The position numbers were made by a program, and so were the translations under genes. The notes under the pieces were generated by a model. That model was given only the letters and a program-made list of their open reading frames with translations. It was not told where the DNA came from and did not search any database. Shown here in pieces: positions 1 to 7,199 of a stretch of DNA of 55,671 nucleotides. This stretch comes from an uncultured Rhodobiaceae bacterium. GTDB lineage: Bacteria > Pseudomonadota > Alphaproteobacteria > Rhizobiales > TMED25. The stretch is from NCBI GenBank assembly GCA_913045225.1, contig CAJWPC010000007.1, forward strand, positions 1 to 55,671, written 5' to 3'. Position 1 is the first letter of the stretch. Every line of letters starts with the position of its first letter.

Positions 1-1322
1 TTCATAGAGCTTTGATATTCTACAACTTTTTTAAGACCCTTCTGATCAAGGGCTTTCGCTACCAACTCCTTGTTTACACTATCTGGAACCTTGCCATGCA
101 TTCCAATCAAATAATTTATTATTCCAGGATACAGTGTTGAGTATGGTTCCCTACCCTCTAAAACGTTCCACAAGGATATTGCAGCCTGCCCTGTAGTATT
201 CGCAGCATATGGAGTTACTTGAGTTGGCTCCCCTAAATCCTTTAATATTTTTTTCTGTTGTTTGTATATATGAGATTGTATTTTTTCCCATTTATCTGAC
301 TCATTTTCAAGTTCTAAAATTCTAGCGAGGTTATCGACAAGACCCGGTATCGATTTAAGCGTAGAAGAAGCACCTCCCGGCACCCTCGCCTCATACATTG
401 TGTCCAATAGCTCTTTATCATATGCAGTTTCGTATTCTCTATAACGGAATCTTAATTTTAAAAGTGACTCTAAACTGTCTTTGATTGCTTTAGTGTTTAA
501 CTCTGGTGCGTGGATATTTACACTCGGATCTGGGTAGTTCGACACTAGCTCTGCCATTTTTGTCATACTTGGTTGCGCAGTGGAGCCTGAAAGCGCGGGA
601 TGCTGAACATCAATTGTTATAGGTTTTTTATTTAATAACGCTGCGAGAATTGCGGAAATATAACAAGCGGGCGCCTCTCCATATGTGGAGTGTGCATGAA
701 TAGTAATTTCTTGATCCGGAAACCTGTTTATTAATTGCGATGTTAACATATATACAAATTCGGGATTCAATCTTCCACTTGCAGATTTTAAATAAAAACC
801 CTCATGCCCGAGATCAACTAACTTTTGTGCAAATTTAAGACAATTAGAAATAGTTATATTAGGATTATCTTCAATACAGATAGTCCCATTAGCTATCACA
901 TTATAACCCTTTTCTTGTGCTTTTTTTACGGCTTCACACACACCAATGAGAGGTATATGATCATTCATACCATGAAAGTTATGGAAAACATTTATTCCCA
1001 TTTTTGCAAATTCTAGAATAACTCCTTCTACCACGTCATATGAATATGGTTCATAACCGAATAGAAAATCTCCTCTTACTAGCGCAGATTGCTTTACGTT
1101 ATGCTTACTAAAGTGGGTAATAATCTTTTCTACCTCAGCCCACTCATCACGACCCTTTTTTGCAAATAGGTCAAAAAAGGTTCCACCTGCTGTTTGCACC
1201 ATGTGACAATTTGTTTGATGAGCAGTTGGATATGCTTGAATTATTTCATCCGCAGATGGATTTGTACCCATTAGTGATTGAATACCGTCTCTGAGAACAT
1301 CATGAAAACGTATGAGTTTCAT
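1..1322 (-). CDS. Pyruvate/oxaloacetate carboxyltransferase-family protein, C-terminus cut by window edge
   Basis: This frame is open from an ATG at 1322 to the left edge (440 codons) with no stop, so the gene is partial. It resembles the carboxyltransferase domain of pyruvate carboxylase subunit B and oxaloacetate decarboxylase alpha, which moves CO2 between carboxybiotin and an oxo-acid. Visible landmarks in order are LRDGIQSLMGT near residue 10 (metal-binding Asp12), an FYLKSASGRL segment near 180 whose Lys fits the carboxylated lysine, HAHSTYGEAPA near 210 (the two metal-binding His), a GSTAQPSM segment, YEARVPGGASS near 315 and a VTPYAAN segment. No biotin-carrier domain (MKM) is visible, though one could lie beyond the edge. 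Neither the biotin carboxylase nor the decarboxylase membrane subunits are in the window, so the substrate is uncertain. Family assignment is good; the exact reaction is inference. Confidence 0.8.
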   Translation of the reverse strand, partial: MKLIRFHDVLRDGIQSLMGTNPSADEIIQAYPTAHQTNCHMVQTAGGTFFDLFAKKGRDEWAEVEKIITHFSKHNVKQSALVRGDFLFGYEPYSYDVVEGVILEFAKMGINVFHNFHGMNDHIPLIGVCEAVKKAQEKGYNVIANGTICIEDNPNITISNCLKFAQKLVDLGHEGFYLKSASGRLNPEFVYMLTSQLINRFPDQEITIHAHSTYGEAPACYISAILAALLNKKPITIDVQHPALSGSTAQPSMTKMAELVSNYPDPSVNIHAPELNTKAIKDSLESLLKLRFRYREYETAYDKELLDTMYEARVPGGASSTLKSIPGLVDNLARILELENESDKWEKIQSHIYKQQKKILKDLGEPTQVTPYAANTTGQAAISLWNVLEGREPYSTLYPGIINYLIGMHGKVPDSVNKELVAKALDQKGLKKVVEYQSSM

Positions 1323-1489
1323 TTTAACAGAACCTAACTGAGTTTGACATACAAATAGCTTATAGCATAGACACAGTGATTGAGCAAATAAGTGATACAG
1401 CCAACTATCTAATAAAGTTTCTTTTAAAAGGCACTTGAATATTTATTTTTTAAATTTACTTTTTGTAAGTTTTCAAACATATATATATA

Positions 1490-2404
1490 ATGAAAATACC
1501 ATGGATCTTTCATAAAGATTACGACATCCCTTTACCAAAAAATCATAGATTCTCATCATCTAAATTTGGTGACTTATATACTCTTTTAATTGACTCAGAG
1601 TTAGCAAAATATGCTGAAGTCTTTGTGCCAAATGCAGCAAAAGATAGCCAGCTTACAGAAGTGCATACACGTGATTACATTAGTAAGATAAAGAATGGAA
1701 ATTTATCTAACAAAGAGGAAAAAATACTCGGCCTACCCTGGTCAGAAACCTTATCAAAGCGCTCATACTTAGCGGTTAATGGAACTTATCTTGCCGCAAA
1801 ATTAGCACTCATTAATGGTATTGCTTGCCACCTTGCGGGCGGCACACATCACGCTCACGCAAATTATGGCTCAGGTTTCTGTGTTTACAATGATTTGGCG
1901 TATGCTGCTAAAAATATAATTTCTGATGGTAAATGCAAAAAAGTCTTAATTATTGATTGTGATGTTCACCAAGGAGATGGGACTGCTGAAATTTGTAAAA
2001 ATGAAACAAATATTTTTACCTGCTCTGTCCATGCCTCAAATAATTTTCCAAGTCTAAAAGCAAAAAGTGATTTAGATGTTGGCTTAGATGATAAAATTTC
2101 TGATGAAAATTACCTTGAAAAAATTAAATTTGCTCTCGCTACATGCAGTAAAAATATCGAGCCAGATCTGGTATTGTATGATGCTGGCGTGGACGTTCAT
2201 AAAAATGATAAATTAGGTCGATTAAACATTAGCAGTAAATGCATACTTGAGAGGGACTTAGAGGTGCTCAATTTTTTTAAGAAAAAAAATATACCTGTTG
2301 CAACTGTCATTGGTGGTGGATATTCTGCTGATAATATTGAACTTGCCGAAAGGCATACTCTAATTTTCCATGCGGCTGCCCAAATATTTATTTCCAAGGC
2401 ATGA
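1490..2404 (+). CDS. Histone deacetylase-like (class IV/AcuC-type) zinc deacylase
   Basis: This 304-aa protein carries the full active-site set of the HDAC/acetylpolyamine amidohydrolase superfamily. It has a GGTHHAHANYG segment at about 117-127 with the paired catalytic His120/His121, FCVYNDLA at 130-136, DCDVHQGDGTA at 156-166 (zinc ligands Asp158 and His160), a third zinc ligand Asp235 in DAGVDVHKNDKLG, and GGGYS near 278 with the transition-state Tyr. It is predicted to be cytosolic and to remove acetyl or acyl groups from lysine or small amines; the substrate cannot be read from sequence. The size suits the short HDAC11-like bacterial members. The ATG lies directly behind a TA-rich stretch with no clear Shine-Dalgarno. 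It starts a probable three-gene run with the monooxygenase and photolyase, and is transcribed divergently from the carboxyltransferase across 167 bp. Confidence 0.88.
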   Translation: MKIPWIFHKDYDIPLPKNHRFSSSKFGDLYTLLIDSELAKYAEVFVPNAAKDSQLTEVHTRDYISKIKNGNLSNKEEKILGLPWSETLSKRSYLAVNGTYLAAKLALINGIACHLAGGTHHAHANYGSGFCVYNDLAYAAKNIISDGKCKKVLIIDCDVHQGDGTAEICKNETNIFTCSVHASNNFPSLKAKSDLDVGLDDKISDENYLEKIKFALATCSKNIEPDLVLYDAGVDVHKNDKLGRLNISSKCILERDLEVLNFFKKKNIPVATVIGGGYSADNIELAERHTLIFHAAAQIFISKA

Positions 2405-2474
2405 TCTATCAAAATGCAAGCGGGTTGCAAGTTTAAGGTTGGTGCATATATATACTATATCAATTGAGGATATT

Positions 2475-2777
2475 ATGCATATAGTTATGAATAATTTTAA
2501 GATCAAAATAGGTCGTGAAGAAGAATTTGAAGAGGTTTGGAGAAACCGTGACAGCTATCTTGAAGGTGTTCCTGGTTTCTTAGATTTTCATTTAATTAAG
2601 GGCCACACCCACTCTGACCATACAATGTATGCGTCCCATAGTACCTGGGATAGCCAAGAGTCATTTTATAATTGGGTGCACTCCGAGTCATTTCGGCTAG
2701 CCCACAAAGATGCCGGAAAACATTCTGATTTATATCTTGGTCCACCCCACCTTGTAGAATATTCTGTAATTATATAA
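2475..2777 (+). CDS. ABM/IsdG-type monooxygenase family protein
   Basis: This is a 100-aa ferredoxin-fold protein of the antibiotic biosynthesis monooxygenase superfamily. It is close to the alphaproteobacterial heme-degrading type: an N-terminal Asn pair (VMNNFKIK), RNRDSYLEGVPGFLDF, then STWDSQESFYNWVHSE and SFRLAHKDA. The Asn, Trp and His fit the IsdG-type catalytic positions. I chose ATG 2475 because TGAGGA sits at a good distance upstream. The longer open frame starting at 2370 would overlap the preceding gene by 35 nt and add unrelated residues. It lies 70 nt after the deacetylase gene and 11 nt before the photolyase, so co-transcription is likely. Heme oxygenation is a family-based guess; many ABM proteins act on other aromatics or only bind them. 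Confidence 0.82.
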   Translation: MHIVMNNFKIKIGREEEFEEVWRNRDSYLEGVPGFLDFHLIKGHTHSDHTMYASHSTWDSQESFYNWVHSESFRLAHKDAGKHSDLYLGPPHLVEYSVII

Positions 2778-2788
2778 TACGACAAATA

Positions 2789-4225
2789 ATGACTGATATA
2801 GTATGGTTTAAAAGAGATCTAAGGGTCAACGATCATGAGCCCCTATATCGGGCTTCTAAAAAAAATAAGGTAATACCACTTTATATTGTTGAGAAAGACT
2901 ATTGGAAGCAACCAGATGTTAGTGATCGACACTATAAGTTTTTAACAGACTCAATCACAGATTTAAATTCTGCATTACATGATTTAGGGCAAAAATTAAT
3001 AATAAGAGTTGGCGATGCGGAGCAGATCTTTTCAGATCTAATAGAGAAGTATGCAGTTGAAACGATTTGGTCCCATGAAGAAACATGGAATAATTGGACT
3101 TACCAAAGAGATATAAAGTTACGAACAATGTTCGATAAAAAAAATGTGAAATGGCAAGAAATTCAAGTCAATGGTGTATTTAGAGGATTAAATGATAGAA
3201 AATCTTGGTCTAAAATGTTTTATCAAGAGGTCAATAAAGTACCTATTGGTTTGCCAGACAAGCTAAATAATATAAATATAAAATCCGAAAAATTACCAAG
3301 CGTAGATGATCTAGATATTAAATCGATAGAATGCCCCTACATACAAATAGGCGGTGAAAAAGAAGCACATGATGTAATTGATAGCTTCCTCACATCAAGA
3401 TCTTATGATTATTCTAAAAATATATCATCTCCATTATACTCGCATGAGTCATGCTCGAGATTATCTACATATCTGGCTTTTGGAAATATTTCACTTAAGC
3501 AAGTTTTCCATTTCACTAAATGCGCAACAGATAATTTTAAGGCCAATAGAGAAAATGTGAATATTATAAATCTTCGTTCTATTAACGCTTTCAAAAGTCG
3601 GCTTAGATGGAGGTCACACTTCATTCAAAAACTTGAAGATCAGCCAAATATCGAAAGTCAAAATCTTCATGAGGCTTACGACAGTATAAGAAATGATTCA
3701 TTCAATGAAGACTTTTACCAGGCATGGAGAGATGGTCAGACAGGTTTCCCCCTTATTGATGCCTGCATGCGATCATTAATAAAAACTGGTTGGATTAATT
3801 TTAGAATGAGAGCAATGCTTGTTAGTTTTGCAAGCAATAATTTATGGCTTGATTGGAGAAAATTTGCGCATCATTTATCAAATATTTTTACTGATTATGA
3901 GCCTGGGATCCACTACTCACAAATACAAATGCAATCGGGAACGACAGGTATTAATACAATTCGTATATATAATCCAATCAAACAAAGCTACGATCAAGAC
4001 AAGGATGGTGTTTTTATTAAAAGATGGGTAAAAGAACTTCAGGACTGCCCAATTGACTACATACATGAGCCATGGAAATGTGAAACAAAAAAGTTTAGGT
4101 ATGCACCACGAATAGTCGATGAGATTGAAACGCGTAAAAAGGCATCGAGTCAGCTATATTCAATAAAATCTAAAATACGATATTCTGAAACTACAAGGAA
4201 AATACTTAAAAAGCACGTGAGTTGA
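2789..4225 (+). CDS. Cryptochrome/photolyase family flavoprotein
   Basis: This 478-aa protein has an N-terminal photolyase antenna domain beginning IVWFKRDLRVNDHEPL, and an alpha-helical FAD domain with GFPLIDACMRSL, GWINFRMRAMLVSFASN and a C-terminal segment DYEPGIHYSQIQMQSGTTG leading to IRIYNPIKQ. The length is normal for blue-light photolyases or cryptochromes, which repair UV-induced pyrimidine dimers or sense light. By-eye alignment with E. coli PhrB puts His at the Asn378 position (near N5 of FAD), and Ile and Met at the Trp382 and Trp384 positions. Equivalents of Trp306 (RLRWRSHF) and Trp359 (LWLDWRK) are retained. Whether it repairs CPDs, repairs another lesion or signals is therefore open. 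The gene starts 11 nt after the monooxygenase. Confidence 0.9.
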   Translation: MTDIVWFKRDLRVNDHEPLYRASKKNKVIPLYIVEKDYWKQPDVSDRHYKFLTDSITDLNSALHDLGQKLIIRVGDAEQIFSDLIEKYAVETIWSHEETWNNWTYQRDIKLRTMFDKKNVKWQEIQVNGVFRGLNDRKSWSKMFYQEVNKVPIGLPDKLNNINIKSEKLPSVDDLDIKSIECPYIQIGGEKEAHDVIDSFLTSRSYDYSKNISSPLYSHESCSRLSTYLAFGNISLKQVFHFTKCATDNFKANRENVNIINLRSINAFKSRLRWRSHFIQKLEDQPNIESQNLHEAYDSIRNDSFNEDFYQAWRDGQTGFPLIDACMRSLIKTGWINFRMRAMLVSFASNNLWLDWRKFAHHLSNIFTDYEPGIHYSQIQMQSGTTGINTIRIYNPIKQSYDQDKDGVFIKRWVKELQDCPIDYIHEPWKCETKKFRYAPRIVDEIETRKKASSQLYSIKSKIRYSETTRKILKKHVS

Positions 4226-4229
4226 TAGT

Positions 4230-4340
4230 TTATTTTCTTTTCCCAGGTCGGCCGGTTCTTGGGTCCAACCTGCCCTTTCTTTTTTTTATATGAAATTGCT
4301 TTCTTTTAGCTCTGCGATACTCTCTAATTTCACTTTTCAT
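4230..4340 (-). CDS. Possible small basic protein (36 aa), AT-hook-like
   Basis: A 36-codon ATG-to-TAA frame reads on the minus strand, tail to tail with the photolyase (4 nt from its stop). A GAGAGGA Shine-Dalgarno-like sequence lies about 7 nt upstream of the ATG. The peptide starts MKSEIREYRRAKRKQ and ends DPRTGRPGKRK, with about half its residues Lys or Arg. The GRP core flanked by basic residues resembles an AT-hook, so nucleic-acid binding is plausible, but this is inference from composition. There is no recognised family. It lies 39 nt downstream of the acyltransferase stop on the same strand and could be its distal operon partner. It could also be a chance frame. Confidence 0.42.
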   Translation of the reverse strand: MKSEIREYRRAKRKQFHIKKRKGRLDPRTGRPGKRK

Positions 4341-4379
4341 ATGGCTATCCTCTCGATACTATTGATTTAATGCATCTTT

Positions 4380-5534
4380 TTAGCCATTCAAGTGCCTAAT
4401 TTTAAAAAATGATTTTCGATAGCCATTAACTAGCCAGCTAATAGGTGTAAATTTTATTGTTGTGTAATAGAGTATCACCGTAATGAGAAAACCAATCAAC
4501 ATAGATAAGATAAAAATACTAATTTGATTTAGCCCGAGAATGTATAGCTCAGCGCTAATGATGGTTACGGGAGCCAGGTGTAATATATATACAGGGTATG
4601 ATAACTCTACAAACCATTTTAAGCTTGAATGGTTTGATCTGATATAACGAGTAGAAATTGATATTAAAAAAATAATCCATGTTATTGTGTTTATTTGTTT
4701 TAGGGCATTATTTAGAATTATAAGGATTGTATTAAATTCTGCATGCTTAAATATAGCACCTCCGTTTTGAATGAGATCAAGATCATGTTTGGTAGTCTCG
4801 TGCATTAGATTATTTAAATAAAGAAAGAGCGAGAAAAAGAAAACTGACAAAAGCCCCGTTACAATCACAAACTTCCTCTTATCAAGTACGTGAAATAGTT
4901 GTTGATTTGAATACAAGAGTGTTCCTGCCAAATAAAATGGCAAGTAATAAACAAGGGCTCCAAAATTTATGTCTAAATATGTTTCAGGTGGGTAAAATAG
5001 TAATGGTGACAGAGAGCCATTTATTAAAATTGATAATTGCCCAATCATAATTAATAATAGTAATATTACCATCCACCCTCGAATTGTGAATTTCTTTGAA
5101 ATAATTCTCTTGAACCCACTAAAGAGGTGCAGAAAAGAGAGTCCAATAATGAATATAAACAAATAATATAAAAACCATAAATGATTAAGGGTAAGATCAA
5201 AATTTCCATCTAGGATATCAAAAAGGGCTGAAAAAAGTAAGCAGGTAAGACCAATTCGAATAAACCTATCCAGGGTATAACTTTTTAGCCCGATCTTATT
5301 GATCAATAAAACTGAAAAAAAACCTGACAGAAGAAAAAAAATAGGCATTCTCCAAATAGTAATAAAGTCCAACATAAGCCAGATCCAATTTTCGGCCGGC
5401 TCTATATTCTCAATGCCGAATTCAGATGCTGCTTCTGGAAAGTAAAAAATGAGCGGAGCGTGAACCGCAAGACCGAGAAGCATCGCTATTGACCTTAAGA
5501 AATCAAAACTATAAACTCGAGTTTGTTCAACCAA
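4380..5534 (-). CDS. Acyltransferase 3 family membrane protein (OpgC/MdoC-like)
   Basis: This 384-aa integral membrane protein has about ten hydrophobic helices and family landmarks: FDFLRSIAMLLGLAVHAP near residue 10 with the conserved His25, and RMPIFFLLSGFFSVLL near 62 followed by a basic DRFIRIGL segment. Acyltransferase-3 proteins transfer acyl groups, typically acetyl or succinyl, onto sugars of periplasmic glucans, O-antigen or exopolysaccharide from the cytoplasmic side. The overall look is closest to the OpgC group that succinylates osmoregulated periplasmic glucans, but no opgGH genes are nearby, so the acceptor is unknown. It lies 31 nt downstream of the exported protein at 5566-6408 and may share its transcript. 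Confidence 0.85.
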   Translation of the reverse strand: MVEQTRVYSFDFLRSIAMLLGLAVHAPLIFYFPEAASEFGIENIEPAENWIWLMLDFITIWRMPIFFLLSGFFSVLLINKIGLKSYTLDRFIRIGLTCLLFSALFDILDGNFDLTLNHLWFLYYLFIFIIGLSFLHLFSGFKRIISKKFTIRGWMVILLLLIMIGQLSILINGSLSPLLFYPPETYLDINFGALVYYLPFYLAGTLLYSNQQLFHVLDKRKFVIVTGLLSVFFFSLFLYLNNLMHETTKHDLDLIQNGGAIFKHAEFNTILIILNNALKQINTITWIIFLISISTRYIRSNHSSLKWFVELSYPVYILHLAPVTIISAELYILGLNQISIFILSMLIGFLITVILYYTTIKFTPISWLVNGYRKSFFKIRHLNG

Positions 5535-5565
5535 TTGACCTAACCTGACTTAAAATTAAATAATA

Positions 5566-6408
5566 CTAATAATAGATACCATATTTCTTATTTGATAGCA
5601 GCTCCACCAAATCAGGGGCTTTATCTTGCATTTTTTCTGGGTCAGTCAGTTTCCATTCTCCTCTTATTTCTCTAGCCCTGCCCTCTTGCTGACCACGCAG
5701 AGAAGTAATTGCCCAGTAGGTAAACTCGGTAACCTGACAGGAATAAGTACAACTTCGATCGTCATAGGTGTAGTACGCGCCATGAGGATACTTTCTTTTC
5801 GCCTTTTCAAAGTATCCGCCACGGGCGATATCCATCAATTTTGCAATGTGCGAGTCCTTATTTTGACCAAAAATATCAGGATACGCTTGGGCATAGCCCA
5901 TATGAGTGATAAGATGCAGACCTTCTTCAATGGTTGGATCCCAACCACTACCACTTAAATTCATCTCATTTGTGAAAACAGCCAAAAAAGTACCATACTT
6001 ACTTTCGACGGCATGCATACATTTGTCTTCATCATCTCTCTCACAATCCCACCCTTGCGCGTCAAATATTGGCATAAATTCATCGTATACTTCCTCTGGC
6101 CAAAAAACGTCTGCGAATTTGCGTTCACCTCTGCTGTTACGAAATACCGCGAACACACTTCCAGTTGATATAACCTTATCTATTGCTGGTTGATTATCAA
6201 CCATTCCGTCATCATTATAGTCAATTAGCCCATTCATAACGTTCTTTGCATGTTCGAGATACATTTGATCCACATCAGGCATGGCGCATATCTTTACGCC
6301 AAAACTTTCTGTCATCTTTAAATCAGTTATGTCTGGGCAGCTCGCAAATACAGTCTTACTAGAGCATAGAACCAAGATAATGATTGCTGGTAGATATCTA
6401 ATATTCAT
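5566..6408 (-). CDS. Exported protein of unknown function with EExxH and EF-hand-like motifs
   Basis: I do not recognise this 280-aa protein. The ATG at 6408 is chosen because it begins a clean signal peptide (MNIRYLPAIIILVLC with cleavage near FAS, residue 23); the frame is open 28 codons further upstream. The mature part has six Cys (24, 41, 122, 130, 220, 224), an acidic DYNDDGMVD loop at 63-71 resembling an EF-hand or dockerin calcium loop, and IEEGLHLITHMGY at 160-172. The two Glu and two His there could bind a metal, though no canonical HExxH is present. It is probably periplasmic or secreted and disulfide-bonded. It sits upstream of the acyltransferase on the same strand. The function is unassigned; a metal-dependent hydrolase is a guess. 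Confidence 0.7.
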   Translation of the reverse strand: MNIRYLPAIIILVLCSSKTVFASCPDITDLKMTESFGVKICAMPDVDQMYLEHAKNVMNGLIDYNDDGMVDNQPAIDKVISTGSVFAVFRNSRGERKFADVFWPEEVYDEFMPIFDAQGWDCERDDEDKCMHAVESKYGTFLAVFTNEMNLSGSGWDPTIEEGLHLITHMGYAQAYPDIFGQNKDSHIAKLMDIARGGYFEKAKRKYPHGAYYTYDDRSCTYSCQVTEFTYWAITSLRGQQEGRAREIRGEWKLTDPEKMQDKAPDLVELLSNKKYGIYY

Positions 6409-6602
6409 AACAATTATATGCCGTAAAAGAATAATCATCATGTTACAGGATTTAATGGAGTATGCAAATATTACTGCACATATAAGAGGCAATTAATAAG
6501 TTAAATGCAAAATAACTAAGCATAATCTCAGTTTGTTCGTGTTAAATCAAATATAAAATTATCAAAAATTACACTTACTGTGGATAAACTAGCTTGGTTA
6601 TT

Positions 6603-6631
6603 TTGACAATTAATAGTAATCGTGCTTCAAT
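6603..6631 (+). promoter_or_regulatory. Candidate sigma-70 promoter of the RidA/ABC cluster
   Basis: A perfect TTGACA at 6603-6608 is followed after 17 nt by TTCAAT at 6626-6631 (4 of 6 matches to the -10 consensus), about 55 nt before the first ATG of the cluster. The 277-bp gap 6409-6685 holds no other clear element. The region is AT-rich, so chance matches are possible. Confidence 0.4.
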
Positions 6632-6685
6632 TAGTTCAATACCAATTTTTTATTTAATATGTAATTATATTCTAGGAGTAGTTTT

Positions 6686-7138
6686 ATGTTAACACGGAAG
6701 TTTCTAAGTCCAGAAAATGTCTGGCAAAGGGTCCAAAAAACAGATCAATGTCCAGATGGTGAACTTTTGTATGTTCCAATAACATTAAACATTGATGAAT
6801 CTCGTACTTTTATTTACCTCGCAGGTCAGACGGCGCGACTACCTGATGGATCTGTTGAAAGTGATGATATGCGTGATCAATTAAGGCAGACCTGTGAGAA
6901 TATTGGGATCTGCCTAAACTATGTTGGTGCAACATTTGATGATGTAGTAACTTCCAAAACATACGTACTAGATCTACAGGAATATTATGGAGTATCTGAC
7001 GAAAGATTCAAATATTTCAAGAACAATAGGCCCGCTAGTACGCTTTTGCAGATCTCAGGATTAGGTTTTCCTAAATGCAAGATCGAAATTACTGCAGAGG
7101 CTATAATCGAGACAAGTAGACTGACGATCGATTATTGA
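6686..7138 (+). CDS. RidA (YjgF/YER057c/UK114) family protein, single domain
   Basis: This 150-aa protein has the chorismate-mutase-like Rid fold signature: IYLAGQTARLPDGS near residue 45, a central helix (MRDQLRQTCENIGICL), VGATFDDVVTSKTYVLD, and the C-terminal PASTLLQISGLGFP then CKIEITAEAI. RidA proteins form trimers and hydrolyse reactive enamine/imine intermediates. The canonical Arg of the P-A-R motif is Ser here (P-A-S), as in Rid subfamilies for which imine deaminase activity is not expected, so the role may differ. CTAGGAG lies 8 nt upstream of the ATG. It is the first gene of a run with an ABC importer and a triple-RidA protein, which suggests a dedicated amino-compound uptake and processing pathway (inference). 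Confidence 0.9.
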   Translation: MLTRKFLSPENVWQRVQKTDQCPDGELLYVPITLNIDESRTFIYLAGQTARLPDGSVESDDMRDQLRQTCENIGICLNYVGATFDDVVTSKTYVLDLQEYYGVSDERFKYFKNNRPASTLLQISGLGFPKCKIEITAEAIIETSRLTIDY

Positions 7139-7199
7139 TTTTTTTACTTTATTAAATTCTGAAATTGGTCTCATTAACCAATGAAAGGAAATTAATCTA

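Noticed and set aside
825-1016. 63-codon plus-strand frame inside the carboxyltransferase gene
   Set aside because: It lies antisense to a frame with clear catalytic motifs and has no family features; it is a shadow.
2370-2474. N-terminal extension of the ABM monooxygenase frame
   Set aside because: It overlaps the deacetylase gene and lacks a ribosome site; ATG 2475 has TGAGGA upstream and starts the conserved fold.
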